A stretch of 64,000 bases of DNA from Rhodobacteraceae bacterium F11138 (GTDB lineage Bacteria > Pseudomonadota > Alphaproteobacteria > Rhodobacterales > Rhodobacteraceae), in contig JAEKDP010000002.1 in NCBI GenBank assembly GCA_016521575.1, positions 124,001-188,000 on the forward strand. The letters run 5' to 3'. How positions within the stretch are numbered: the first letter of the stretch is position 1; every line of letters begins with the position of its first letter. The notes under the pieces were generated by a model, which was not told the origin of the DNA, searched no databases, and saw nothing but the letters and a program-made list of their open reading frames with translations. This document shows, piece by piece, positions 55,223 to 63,697 of the stretch. Position numbers and translations under genes: made by a program.

Positions 55223-55256
55223 CGCGACCCGAGACCCTCAACTGGAGAGACCTGAA

Positions 55257-55697
55257 ATGACCATGATGTCCGACCCCGTCCCTGCCACGTCCCATCCGGG
55301 CTGGTTTTCCCGCGGCGAAGCCTGGCTTGACAGCAAGGGCAAAGGCGCATGGATCGCCGTGATGGTCCTTGGCTTCGTCTTCTTCTGGCCAATCGGTCTG
55401 GCCTTTCTGTTTTACATGATCTGGAGCAAACGCATGTTCGGAAAATCCTGTTCCCGCACCTCACGCAGACACAACCGCATGCAGATGTCGGCCCCGACGG
55501 GCAACCGTGCCTTTGACGCCTACAAGGCAGATACATTGCGCCGCCTGGAAGAAGAACAAAACAACTTCGAGGCCTTCCTGGAGCGCCTGCGCGACGCCAA
55601 GGACAAAGCCGAGTTCGACCAGTTCATGGAGGAACGCTCGCGCAAGTCCGGCTCCGAGAATACCAACCGCGAGTCCGGCGAAAACGAAATCGCCTGA
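55257..55697 (+). CDS. DUF2852 membrane protein
   Basis: The protein has 146 residues from the ATG at 55257 (ribosome site GGAGAG, 8 nt); the ATG at 55206 lies inside palindrome 2 and is unlikely. One membrane segment (GAWIAVMVLGFVFFWPIGLA) is followed by FYMIWSKRMFG and a charged helical C-terminus (LRRLEEEQNNFEAFLERLRD). This is the DUF2852 family, found in alphaproteobacteria and without a known role. Two matching palindromes upstream suggest tight repression. Confidence 0.88.
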   Translation: MTMMSDPVPATSHPGWFSRGEAWLDSKGKGAWIAVMVLGFVFFWPIGLAFLFYMIWSKRMFGKSCSRTSRRHNRMQMSAPTGNRAFDAYKADTLRRLEEEQNNFEAFLERLRDAKDKAEFDQFMEERSRKSGSENTNRESGENEIA

Positions 55698-55764
55698 TCG
55701 CCCGCCGCTCCCGCCTTGTGCGGGGGCGGCCTTGCTGTCCCATCCCGAACCGGAACCCCGTCTG

Positions 55765-56208
55765 ATGCTTCACCTTCCCGATCCCGACCGCCAGCCCCAG
55801 TTCTATGCGATGGTGCCGACCAAACGGCTGCTTGCATGGATTATCGACATGGTCATCATCCTGTTGTTCAGCTTGGGCACGGTTCTGTTGACCGCCTTTG
55901 TCGGCGCCTTCGTGTGGCCGCTGCTGGTTCTGATCATCGGTTTTGCCTATCGGGTCGTGACCCTGGCAAACGGATCGGCGACCTGGGGCATGCGTTTCGT
56001 TGGCATCGAGATCCGAACCGCCGACGGGATGCGCCTGGACATGCCGATGGCTCTGGCGCATACCGCCGGCTATACCGTCAGCATCGCCATGCCCATCCTG
56101 CAGGTCATTTCCATTGTCATGATGCTGACCGGTGCACGCGGGCAGGGTCTGACGGATGCTTTTCTGGGCACGGTGGCTCTGAACCGGCGTGCGACCGCAA
56201 ACATCTGA
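55765..56208 (+). CDS. RDD-family membrane protein
   Basis: This protein has 147 residues from the ATG at 55765. RDD proteins carry Arg-Asp-Asp-like residues in their first helix; here it reads [20 protein letters not shown]. Three to four membrane segments follow, with the conserved [17 protein letters not shown]. The function of the family is varied (some are Na+/H+ antiport-like). It lies 67 bp after the DUF2852 gene and 71 bp before bpt. Confidence 0.88.
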   Translation: MLHLPDPDRQPQFYAMVPTKRLLAWIIDMVIILLFSLGTVLLTAFVGAFVWPLLVLIIGFAYRVVTLANGSATWGMRFVGIEIRTADGMRLDMPMALAHTAGYTVSIAMPILQVISIVMMLTGARGQGLTDAFLGTVALNRRATANI

Positions 56209-56279
56209 ATCGACTCTTGGCGGATACCGAATCGGTTGTTATTCTTCGCGGACACCCACGGACCCCACACGGACCCCAA

Positions 56280-57095
56280 ATGCGCCATACCCTTCCCATT
56301 GCTCCGCAATTCTATGTGACGGCTCCGCAACCCTGCCCCTATCTGGAAGGCAGAATGGAGCGCAAGCTGTTCACCTCGCTGCAGGGCGAAAATGCGGAAC
56401 GGCTCAACAACAGCCTGTCACAGCAAGGGTTCCGCCGCTCGCAGAATGTGCTGTACCGCCCCTCGTGCGCCGAATGCGCGGCCTGTCTGTCGGCGCGGAT
56501 CGATGTGGCCCGTTTCAAGCCCTCCAAAAGCCAGCGCCGCACCGCGCGCCGCAACAGCGGTCTGGAACGGCGCGCGACATCCCCCTGGGCGACAGAAGAT
56601 CAATACGACCTGTTCCGCCGCTATCTGGATGCGCGGCATGCCCAGGGCGGCATGGCAGACATGGATGTGTTCGAATTCGCCGCGATGGTCGAAGAAACCC
56701 CGATCCGCAGCCGGGTCATCGAATATACCGACGCCGACGAACTGATTGCGGTCAGCCTGACCGATGTGCTCGAAGACGGGCTGAGCATGGTCTATTCCTT
56801 CTACGCCCCCGACCGCCCGCAATTCAGCCTGGGCACGCATATGATTCTGGACCACATCAAGATCGCCCGGAACGCCAAACTGCCCTATGTCTATCTGGGC
56901 TATTGGGTCCCGGGCAGTCAAAAGATGGGCTACAAGGCCAATTTCTCGGGGCTCGAAGTCTATATTGGCGGTGAATGGAAGCAGATGGCCGACCCCGAAA
57001 AGTTCGCCGTTGAAACCCACCCCTTGTCCACCGATCCGATCGCCGAACAGGTGGCCAATATCCACCTGCCCGACCGCCGCCCGACGCGGCCTTGA
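56280..57095 (+). CDS. bpt: Aspartate/glutamate leucyltransferase (Bpt)
   Basis: The protein has 271 residues from the ATG at 56280 ([15 protein letters not shown]). It transfers Leu from leucyl-tRNA to N-terminal Asp or Glu of proteins, marking them for ClpS/ClpAP. The Cys-rich [15 protein letters not shown], the [11 protein letters not shown] segment and [16 protein letters not shown] are typical. The older name for this family is arginyl-tRNA-protein transferase-related (Ate). Confidence 0.93.
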   Translation: MRHTLPIAPQFYVTAPQPCPYLEGRMERKLFTSLQGENAERLNNSLSQQGFRRSQNVLYRPSCAECAACLSARIDVARFKPSKSQRRTARRNSGLERRATSPWATEDQYDLFRRYLDARHAQGGMADMDVFEFAAMVEETPIRSRVIEYTDADELIAVSLTDVLEDGLSMVYSFYAPDRPQFSLGTHMILDHIKIARNAKLPYVYLGYWVPGSQKMGYKANFSGLEVYIGGEWKQMADPEKFAVETHPLSTDPIAEQVANIHLPDRRPTRP

Positions 57096-57411
57096 CCGCA
57101 GTGCGATGGACGCGCCGTATCTTTTCGGACGGCAAAACATCGATAGACCACGCCGCGCGCCCCGGTTCGGCCCCTGTCAACCCGGTTATGCGGACCCAAT
57201 GCCAGACCGGGCAACGACGCTGCGCGTGGTTGGGCCATGCCCCCGCCTGAGCGAACAGAGAGGAAGCCGACTCTGCCCTGCCGCACGTCTGATCGACTCG
57301 GATCATGCACGGATCGCTGGGCGACATCATGATATTTCGGAACAGGCAGGAAAAACGCAAGAAAATGTCATTTTTCACGCCTATTGCATTACATTTTCCT
57401 CCAGTTGCCGG
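57096..57411. other. Intergenic region before the ilv promoter
   Basis: About 315 bp between bpt and the ilv promoter. No gene is supported. The last 70 bp are AT-rich (around TTTTTCACGCCTATTGCATTA) and probably hold upstream promoter elements. Confidence 0.45.
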
Positions 57412-57440
57412 TTGACGCCCCTTTCCTGCGCCCATAATGT
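57412..57440 (+). promoter_or_regulatory. Sigma-70-type promoter of the ilvIH operon
   Basis: TTGACG (57412-57417) and TAATGT (57435-57440) are 17 nt apart. Transcription should start near 57447, about 7 nt before the leader ribosome site (AAGGAG at 57454-57459). Confidence 0.8.
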
Positions 57441-57467
57441 CCTGCCAGCATTCAAGGAGCCTGTGGC

Positions 57468-57515
57468 ATGACAACGCTAGTCGTAATTTTGGGAACCACG
57501 CGCATGGGCCGGTAA
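57468..57515 (+). CDS. ilv leader peptide (attenuator)
   Basis: The 15-residue frame encodes MTTLVVILGTTRMGR and has a strong AAGGAG ribosome site with 8-nt spacing. It holds Leu-Val-Val-Ile-Leu in a row, all three branched-chain amino acids, as expected of a peptide that senses their charged tRNAs. It is followed 25 bp later by an intrinsic terminator and then by ilvI. A 9-bp pairing, GCGCATGGG (57500-57508) with CCCATGCGC (57534-57542), joins its 3' end to the base of the terminator stem. Confidence 0.88.
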   Translation: MTTLVVILGTTRMGR

Positions 57516-57540
57516 CGGTAGACCAGATCAAGACCCATGC

Positions 57541-57566
57541 GCCCCCGTCAAACCGGGGGCTTTTTT
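57541..57566 (+). terminator. ilv attenuator terminator
   Basis: GCCCCCG (57541-57547) pairs with CGGGGGC (57554-57560) around TCAAAC, and six U follow. It lies between the leader peptide and ilvI and would stop transcription when branched-chain amino acids are plentiful. Confidence 0.9.
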
Positions 57567-57601
57567 ATTTGCAGGACGCTGTCGTGGATGGAGTAAAACA
57601 T

Positions 57602-59353
57602 ATGGCACGTGAAATGACCGGAGCAAAGATGTTGGTGCAGGCGCTGAGAGATCAGGGCGTCGACACAGTATTCGGATATCCCGGCGGCGCGGTACTACCG
57701 ATTTATGACGAGATTTTTCAGCAGAACGAAATCCGCCACATTCTGGTGCGTCACGAACAGGGTGCGGTGCATGCGGCAGAAGGCTATGCGCGTTCGACCG
57801 GCAAGCCCGGCGTCGTTCTGGTGACTTCGGGACCGGGGGCGACCAATGCGGTTACCGGTCTGACGGATGCGTTGATGGACAGCATTCCGATTGTCGTGTT
57901 GACCGGACAGGTCCCGACCTTCATGATCGGCTCTGACGCGTTCCAGGAGGCCGATACCGTCGGCATCACGCGCCCCTGCACCAAACACAACTGGCTGATC
58001 AAGGACACCAACAAGCTGTCCGCCACGATCCACGAAGCCTTTCATGTGGCGACCTCGGGGCGGCCGGGTCCGGTGTTGGTGGACATCCCGAAAGACGTTC
58101 AATTCGCCACCGGGACCTATGCCAAACCGGCCCCGGCTTCGTCGCATTACCAACCGCAGCTCAAGGGCGACATTGAGGAAATCACCGAACTGGTGGCCGC
58201 GATGGAAAAAGCCAAGCGGCCGGTGTTCTATACCGGGGGCGGCGTCATCAACTCGGGTCCGGCTGCCAGCCAGCTGCTGCGCGAACTGGTGGATGCCACG
58301 GGCTTTCCGATCACCTCGACCTTGATGGGGCTTGGATCCTATCCGGCCAGCGGCAAGAACTGGCTGGGCATGCTTGGGATGCACGGGCTGTACGAAGCCA
58401 ACCTCGCGATGCACGATTGCGATCTTCTGATCAACATCGGTGCCCGCTTCGACGACCGGATCACCGGGCGTATCGACGCCTTCTGCCCCAAGTCGATCAA
58501 GGCCCATATCGACATCGATCCCAGTTCGATCAACAAGGTCATCAAGACCGACATCCCCATCGTCGGGGACGTGGCCCATGTGCTGGAGGATCTGCTCAAG
58601 ATCTGGAAATCGCGCGGCCGCAAGACCCAGGCCGAAGCGGTCGAGAAATGGCATCAGAAGATCGACGAATGGCGCAAGGTGGATTGCCTTGCCTTCGCCG
58701 GCAGCGAAACGTCGATCAAACCACAGCACGCCCTGGCGCGCCTGCAGGCACTGACCAGGGATCACGACCGCTATATCACCACCGAAGTCGGGCAGCATCA
58801 GATGTGGGCGGCGCAATACCTGCAATTCGAAGACCCCAACCGTTGGATGACCTCGGGCGGATTGGGCACCATGGGCTATGGTTTTCCGGCATCGATCGGG
58901 GTGCAGATGGCGCATCCCGACAGCTTGGTCATCAATGTCGCCGGCGAAGCCAGCTGGCTGATGAACATGCAGGAAATGGGCACCGCGGTTCAGTACCGGC
59001 TGCCGGTCAAGCAGTTCATATTGAACAACGAACGTCTGGGGATGGTGCGCCAATGGCAGGAACTGCTGCATGGCGAACGTTATTCGCACAGCTGGTCCGA
59101 AGCCCTGCCCGATTTCGTGAAACTGGCCGAAGCCTTTGGCGCCAAGGGCATCATCTGCAAGGACCCGGCCGACCTGGACGACGCCATCATGGAGATGATC
59201 AACCATGACGGCCCGGTGATCTTCGACTGTCTGGTCGAGAAGCACGAGAATTGTTTCCCGATGATTCCGTCCGGCAAGGCGCACAACGAAATGCTGTTGG
59301 GCGAGGCGGAAACCCAGGGTGTGATCCAGGCCGGCGGCGCGGTGCTGGTTTAG
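57602..59353 (+). CDS. ilvI: Acetolactate synthase large subunit
   Basis: The protein has 583 residues from the ATG at 57602; the open frame upstream runs through the attenuator and is not coding. It is a ThDP enzyme that makes acetolactate for Val, Leu and Ile synthesis. Marks include FGYPGGAVLPIYDE, the catalytic Glu in VRHEQGAVHAAEGYARS, GPGATNAVTGLTDA and the ThDP site GGLGTMGYGFPASIG. It could equally be called ilvB. It is the first gene of the operon and is controlled by the leader. Confidence 0.96.
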   Translation: MAREMTGAKMLVQALRDQGVDTVFGYPGGAVLPIYDEIFQQNEIRHILVRHEQGAVHAAEGYARSTGKPGVVLVTSGPGATNAVTGLTDALMDSIPIVVLTGQVPTFMIGSDAFQEADTVGITRPCTKHNWLIKDTNKLSATIHEAFHVATSGRPGPVLVDIPKDVQFATGTYAKPAPASSHYQPQLKGDIEEITELVAAMEKAKRPVFYTGGGVINSGPAASQLLRELVDATGFPITSTLMGLGSYPASGKNWLGMLGMHGLYEANLAMHDCDLLINIGARFDDRITGRIDAFCPKSIKAHIDIDPSSINKVIKTDIPIVGDVAHVLEDLLKIWKSRGRKTQAEAVEKWHQKIDEWRKVDCLAFAGSETSIKPQHALARLQALTRDHDRYITTEVGQHQMWAAQYLQFEDPNRWMTSGGLGTMGYGFPASIGVQMAHPDSLVINVAGEASWLMNMQEMGTAVQYRLPVKQFILNNERLGMVRQWQELLHGERYSHSWSEALPDFVKLAEAFGAKGIICKDPADLDDAIMEMINHDGPVIFDCLVEKHENCFPMIPSGKAHNEMLLGEAETQGVIQAGGAVLV

Positions 59354-59421
59354 CAGAATTCTGCAGGAGTTTTGCCAGGAGAATTGGCATTCCTGGCCCA
59401 AAGATCAAAGGAAGGGACATC

Positions 59422-59982
59422 ATGTCTGCCCTACATATCAAAAAAGGTGCCTCCAAGCACTCGGCCTACAACCTACGCCCGACGTTTTCGGACATTGATG
59501 AACGGCACACGCTGGCGGCTCTGGTGGAAAACGAACCCGGAGTTCTGGCGCGTGTGATCGGGCTGTTCGCCGGGCGCGGCTACAACATTGAAAGCCTGAC
59601 CGTCGCCGAAGTCGATCACACCGGGCATCTGAGCCGCATCACCATTGTCACCACGGGCACCCCGCAGGTGATTGAACAGATCAAGGCCCAACTGGGGCGG
59701 ATCGTACCGGTACACGAAGTGCATGACCTGACCGTCGAAGGGGCCTCGGTCGAGCGTGAACTGGCCATGCTGAAAGTGGTCGGCGATGGCGACAAACGGG
59801 TCGAGGCCCTGCGGCTGGCGGATATCTTCCGCGCCAATGTCGTGGACAGCACGCTGGGCAGCTTTGTCTTTGAAATAACCGGCGCGCCGGACAAGATCGA
59901 TGCTTTTGCCGAACTGATGCGCCCCCTGGGGTTGGCCGAAATAGCGCGCACAGGTGTGGCGGCGCTGCTGCGCGGCGAATAG
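59422..59982 (+). CDS. ilvH: Acetolactate synthase regulatory small subunit
   Basis: The protein has 186 residues from the ATG at 59422 (GGAAGGG ribosome-site region). It has an N-terminal ACT domain (HTLAALVENEPGVLARVIGL, then FAGRGYNIESLTVAEVDHTG) and a C-terminal domain with GSFVFEITGAPDKIDAF. It stimulates IlvI and gives feedback inhibition by valine. It starts 68 bp after ilvI. Confidence 0.96.
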   Translation: MSALHIKKGASKHSAYNLRPTFSDIDERHTLAALVENEPGVLARVIGLFAGRGYNIESLTVAEVDHTGHLSRITIVTTGTPQVIEQIKAQLGRIVPVHEVHDLTVEGASVERELAMLKVVGDGDKRVEALRLADIFRANVVDSTLGSFVFEITGAPDKIDAFAELMRPLGLAEIARTGVAALLRGE

Positions 59983-60013
59983 CCCCCTGAAACATCGGCG
60001 CGGCGGCGGCGCG

Positions 60014-60469
60014 TCAGCCGCTGCGCCGCTGCGCGAAAAAGCGGCGCAGCAGGGCGGCGGATTCGGCTTCGGCCAGCCCGTCATAGACTTCGGGCACATG
60101 ATGGGTCTGTCTGTGGTCGAATACCCGCGCCCCATGCGCCACACCACCTGATTTCGGATCCGACGCCCCATAATACAGCCGCGCGATCCGGGCGGCAGCA
60201 ATGGCGGCGGCGCACATCGGGCAAGGCTCAAGCGTGACATACAGATCATGCCCAATCAGCCTCTCGCTGCCGATTGCGGCACAGGCGGCGCGAATGGCCA
60301 GAATCTCGGCGTGCGCGGTGGGATCGTTCAATTCGCGTGTGCGGTTTCCATCTGCGGCCACAACGTTGCCATCGGGCGCAACGATCACCGCGCCCACCGG
60401 CACCTCGCCGCGCGCGGCCGCAGCGCGGGCCTGCTCCAGCGCCAGTGTCATCTGAGATCGGAAAACCAT
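60014..60469 (-). CDS. tadA: tRNA-specific adenosine deaminase
   Basis: The protein has 151 residues from the ATG at 60469, with AGGG upstream; a GTG at 60493 is an alternative start. It converts A34 of tRNA-Arg(ACG) to inosine. The zinc-deaminase motifs are HAEILAIRAA and PCPMCAAAIAAARI, with NRTRELNDPTAH typical of TadA. It is convergent with ilvH and divergent from rluB. Confidence 0.95.
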   Translation of the reverse strand: MVFRSQMTLALEQARAAAARGEVPVGAVIVAPDGNVVAADGNRTRELNDPTAHAEILAIRAACAAIGSERLIGHDLYVTLEPCPMCAAAIAAARIARLYYGASDPKSGGVAHGARVFDHRQTHHVPEVYDGLAEAESAALLRRFFAQRRSG

Positions 60470-60530
60470 GGCACACCCTGCCCCGCGATACACTCTTTCG
60501 CAAGACCGCTGATTAAGCTATGCGCGGCCC

Positions 60531-61370
60531 ATGACACAGCCCCCCACGCCCCCCGGCGACCGCATTGCCAAAGTCCTGTCACGCGCCGGAATCGCCAGCC
60601 GCCGCGAAGCGGAACGGATGATCGCCGCCGGGCGGGTCAGCGTCAACGGCACCCGCATCGACAGCCCAGCCCTGAATGTGACCGACAAGGACCGGATCAC
60701 CGTGGATGGCAAAGCCTTGGCAGACCCCGAACCAGCGCGTTTGTGGCTGTACCACAAGCCACCGGGTCTGGTGACGACAACTGCGGATGAAAAGGGCCGC
60801 GAAACGATTTTCGACGCCCTGCCCACAGACATGCCCCGCGTCATGAGCGTGGGACGACTGGACCTGAATTCCGAAGGCTTGCTGCTGCTGACCAATGACG
60901 GCGGGCTCAAGCGCCGGCTGGAATTGCCCAGCACCGGCTGGCTGCGCAAATACCGCGTCCGGATCAACGGCCGCCCCAAAGACGAGGATTTCGCCCCCCT
61001 GCGCAAGGGCTTGGTGATCGAGGGCGAACGATTTCAGCCCATGACCGTGGAACTGGACCGGCAGCAAGGCGCAAACGCATGGCTGACCATCGCCATCCGC
61101 GAGGGACGCAACCGCGAAGTCCGCCGCGCCATTCAGGATATCGGGTATGTGGTAAACAGGCTGATCCGGGTGTCTTATGGCCCGTTTCAACTGGCGAATC
61201 TGAAGCCCGGCACCGTCGAAGAAATACGCCGGCGGGTGTTGCGCGATCAGTTGGGGCTGGACTTCGGCGACGATAGCGGCACCGCAAAACCCCGGGCCAA
61301 ATCGCGCCGTCCCGGCAAAAATCCGCCCGCGCGGCCCCAACGCCGCCGAGTGCCGCGCACACCGGGCTGA
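60531..61370 (+). CDS. rluB: 23S rRNA pseudouridine synthase (RluB/RsuA type)
   Basis: This 279-residue protein has an N-terminal S4 domain (RIAKVLSRAGIASRREAERM) and the synthase motif VGRLDLNSEGLLLLTND with catalytic Asp. REGRNREVRRAIQDIG follows. The C-terminus is a basic, Arg/Pro-rich tail (AKPRAKSRRPGKNPPARPQR). It modifies U2605 of 23S rRNA if it is true RluB; RluE/RluF-type specificity cannot be ruled out by sequence alone. Confidence 0.92.
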   Translation: MTQPPTPPGDRIAKVLSRAGIASRREAERMIAAGRVSVNGTRIDSPALNVTDKDRITVDGKALADPEPARLWLYHKPPGLVTTTADEKGRETIFDALPTDMPRVMSVGRLDLNSEGLLLLTNDGGLKRRLELPSTGWLRKYRVRINGRPKDEDFAPLRKGLVIEGERFQPMTVELDRQQGANAWLTIAIREGRNREVRRAIQDIGYVVNRLIRVSYGPFQLANLKPGTVEEIRRRVLRDQLGLDFGDDSGTAKPRAKSRRPGKNPPARPQRRRVPRTPG

Positions 61371-61476
61371 ACCCTCCATTTTCGGCGAAATGCGACCGGA
61401 ATGCCGGTTCTTCCCCCTAGTATGGGGGGGCCACTTGGAATAGGCTGGCATTGTCAAGGAATGTCAGGGGTTTGGC

Positions 61477-61566
61477 GTGTCACCGACCGGAATCCAAAAA
61501 ATTGCCTATGCGGCTCTGATCGTGCTGCTGTTCGGTGTCTGCACCGGCGTGCTGGGGGGCCTGTAG
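61477..61566 (+). CDS. Possible 29-residue single-helix membrane protein
   Basis: A GTG-started frame with AGGGG upstream encodes MSPTGIQKIAYAALIVLLFG and continues VCTGVLGGL. It would be one membrane helix with a short polar start. It ends 4 bp before the XpaC-like gene, whose ribosome site (GGGGGGCC) lies in its last codons, so the two may be coupled. The helix pattern and spacing argue for a real gene, but its size makes chance possible. Confidence 0.5.
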   Translation: MSPTGIQKIAYAALIVLLFGVCTGVLGGL

Positions 61567-61570
61567 GCAC

Positions 61571-62464
61571 ATGGCCAAGCGTTTCGGCGGAAAATACAGC
61601 CCGGACGGTCCTTCCGACGACACCCCGGCCGAGCCGCGCGGCGCCTATGAGGGGGCGCGGGTCGATCCTGCGGGGGCACGCAGCAACATTCTGTTTATCC
61701 CCGCGATTCCGCTGCTGTTCATGTCTCTGAACGATGGCGCGGTTGGCATGGCGACGGGGCTGGTGGCGGCCGGGACGCTGACGCTTGCGGCCTGGTTGCT
61801 GCGCGAAGGTCTGCGCGCCCAGGCGGCGTATGACGCGCGCAAGGTCGCCCGCCGCCCGGCCTTTCCGCGCAAGATGGTGGCCAGCGCCCTGACCGGGCTT
61901 GGCGTCGCCATCGCAGTCTACAAAAACGAACCCGGATTGATCGCGCCCCTGTTGTTCGGCGCCGCCGCAGCCGGGTTGCATGTGGTGGCCTTTGGGCCGG
62001 ACCCTCTGCGGGACAAGGGCATGGAGGGCATCGACGGGTTTCAGCAGGACCGCGTGGCCCGCGTCGTTGACGAGGCCGAAACCCATCTTCGCGAAATGAC
62101 CGACGCCATCCGACGCGCCGGAGACCGGCAGATGGAAACCCGCGTCGAGCAGTTCCAGACCACCGCCCGCGACCTGTTTCGCACCGTCGAGGAAGACCCC
62201 CGGGACCTGACCGGCGCACGCAAATACATGACCGTGTACCTGCAGGGGGCACGCGATGCGACGATAAAATTCGCCGATATATACGCCCGCAGCCGTGACG
62301 CCGGTGCGCGGGCGGACTATGCCGCCCTGCTGAACGATCTGGAACAGAACTTTGCTGCCCGCACGCGCAAAATGCTGTTGGACGACCGAAGCGATCTGAC
62401 CATTGAAATCGATGTGCTGCGCGACCGTCTGCAGCGCGAAGGCGTCCGCACCGAAACCCCCTGA
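61571..62464 (+). CDS. XpaC-family protein (5-bromo-4-chloroindolyl phosphate hydrolysis)
   Basis: The protein has 297 residues from the ATG at 61571 (MAKRFGGKYSPDG). The first 40 residues are polar. Two hydrophobic hairpin segments follow (NILFIPAIPLLFMSLND to TLTLAAWLLREGL, and ALTGLGVAIAVYKNEPGLIA to GAAAAGLHVVAFGP). The C-terminal 170 residues form charged helices (VVDEAETHLREMTDAIRRAG). XpaC-type proteins often occur next to TelA, as here; their function is poorly known. Confidence 0.85.
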   Translation: MAKRFGGKYSPDGPSDDTPAEPRGAYEGARVDPAGARSNILFIPAIPLLFMSLNDGAVGMATGLVAAGTLTLAAWLLREGLRAQAAYDARKVARRPAFPRKMVASALTGLGVAIAVYKNEPGLIAPLLFGAAAAGLHVVAFGPDPLRDKGMEGIDGFQQDRVARVVDEAETHLREMTDAIRRAGDRQMETRVEQFQTTARDLFRTVEEDPRDLTGARKYMTVYLQGARDATIKFADIYARSRDAGARADYAALLNDLEQNFAARTRKMLLDDRSDLTIEIDVLRDRLQREGVRTETP

Positions 62465-62496
62465 GCCGCCCCATAGGAAACACGAGGAACCATTTG

Positions 62497-63687
62497 ATGT
62501 CTGACACGATCCGCAAGAAAGCCCAGGACACCCTGACCCAGGTCGAAGAGGTCACCGCCGTGGTCCTGCCTGAACCGGCAAAAGAGATCGTGCCGCTGGA
62601 GAAAGCCGATGCGCCGGTCGGGGCCGAGATCCGCAAACGCATGGACGAGATCGACATGAGCGACACCAATTCGATCGTCGCCTTCGGGTCCGGCGCACAA
62701 GCGGAATTGCAGGAGATCAGCCAGTCGATGCTGGCAGACGTGCGCAACAAGGACGTCGGCCCGGCCGGGGATTCCCTGCGGGACATCGTCACCACCATTC
62801 GCGGCTTCTCGGTCAGCGAACTGGATGTGCGACGCGAACGCAGCTGGTGGGAAAAGCTGCTGGGCAAGGCGGCCCCCTTTGCCAAGTTCACCGCGAAGTT
62901 CGAAGATGTTCAGGGACAGATCGACAAGATCACGGATGAACTGCTGGGCCATGAGCACACATTGCTCAAGGATATCAAATCGCTTGATCTGCTCTATGAC
63001 AAGACCTTGAATTTCTATGACGAACTGGCGCTTTACATCGCTGCAGGCGAGGAAAAACTGGCAGAGCTCGACAGCACCGAGATCCCGGCGAAAGAAGCCG
63101 CCGTATCCGCCGCGCCCGAGGCCGATCAGGTCATGGCGGCACAGGAATTGCGCGACCTGCGTGCCGCGCGCGACGATCTGGAACGCCGGGTGCATGACCT
63201 GAAACTGACCCGCCAGGTCACCATGCAGTCCCTGCCCAGCATCCGGCTGGTGCAGGAAAATGACAAATCTCTGGTGACGAAGATAAACTCGACCCTGGTG
63301 AATACCGTCCCCCTGTGGGAAACCCAGCTGGCGCAGGCGGTCACCATCCAGCGCAGCGCCGAGGCGGCGGCGGCCGTGCGGGATGCCAATGATCTGACCA
63401 ACGAGCTGCTCACCTCGAACGCGGCCAACCTGCGCGACAGCAACAAGATGATCCGTCAGGAAATGGAACGCGGCGTATTCGACATCGAAGCGGTGAAACA
63501 GGCCAATGCAGACCTGATCGGCACCATCAACGAAAGCCTGGCCATCGCCGACGAAGGCAAGGCCCGGCGCGCGGCGGCCGAAGAGGATCTCAAGAAGATG
63601 GAATCCGAACTGCGCGATACCCTGGCGTCGGCCAAGGCGCGGCGCGACGGGGTTGGGGACAACTCGGGCACTGCGGTCCCGGGCTGA
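62497..63687 (+). CDS. TelA-family toxic anion resistance protein
   Basis: The protein has 396 residues from the ATG at 62497 (GAGGA ribosome site). It is all-helical. The TelA start DTNSIVAFGSGAQAELQEIS and later LTRQVTMQSLPSIRLVQEND and VPLWETQLAQAVTIQRSAEA are family marks. TelA proteins are tied to tellurite and other envelope stress resistance, with no known enzyme activity. It follows the XpaC-like gene by 32 bp and precedes a lipoprotein gene by 10 bp. Confidence 0.92.
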   Translation: MSDTIRKKAQDTLTQVEEVTAVVLPEPAKEIVPLEKADAPVGAEIRKRMDEIDMSDTNSIVAFGSGAQAELQEISQSMLADVRNKDVGPAGDSLRDIVTTIRGFSVSELDVRRERSWWEKLLGKAAPFAKFTAKFEDVQGQIDKITDELLGHEHTLLKDIKSLDLLYDKTLNFYDELALYIAAGEEKLAELDSTEIPAKEAAVSAAPEADQVMAAQELRDLRAARDDLERRVHDLKLTRQVTMQSLPSIRLVQENDKSLVTKINSTLVNTVPLWETQLAQAVTIQRSAEAAAAVRDANDLTNELLTSNAANLRDSNKMIRQEMERGVFDIEAVKQANADLIGTINESLAIADEGKARRAAAEEDLKKMESELRDTLASAKARRDGVGDNSGTAVPG

Positions 63688-63697
63688 GGCGCGCAGC

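Noticed and set aside
55206-55256. In-frame ATG at 55206 as the DUF2852 start
   Set aside because: It lies inside the palindrome at 55204-55222, has no ribosome site, and the ATG at 55257 has GGAGAG with good spacing.
57437-57601. The longer ilvI frame beginning at 57437
   Set aside because: It would translate the promoter end, leader and terminator in a frame unlike any acetolactate synthase start.
57695-59401. A 568-codon minus-strand open frame across ilvI
   Set aside because: Antisense shadow of a well-conserved enzyme gene.
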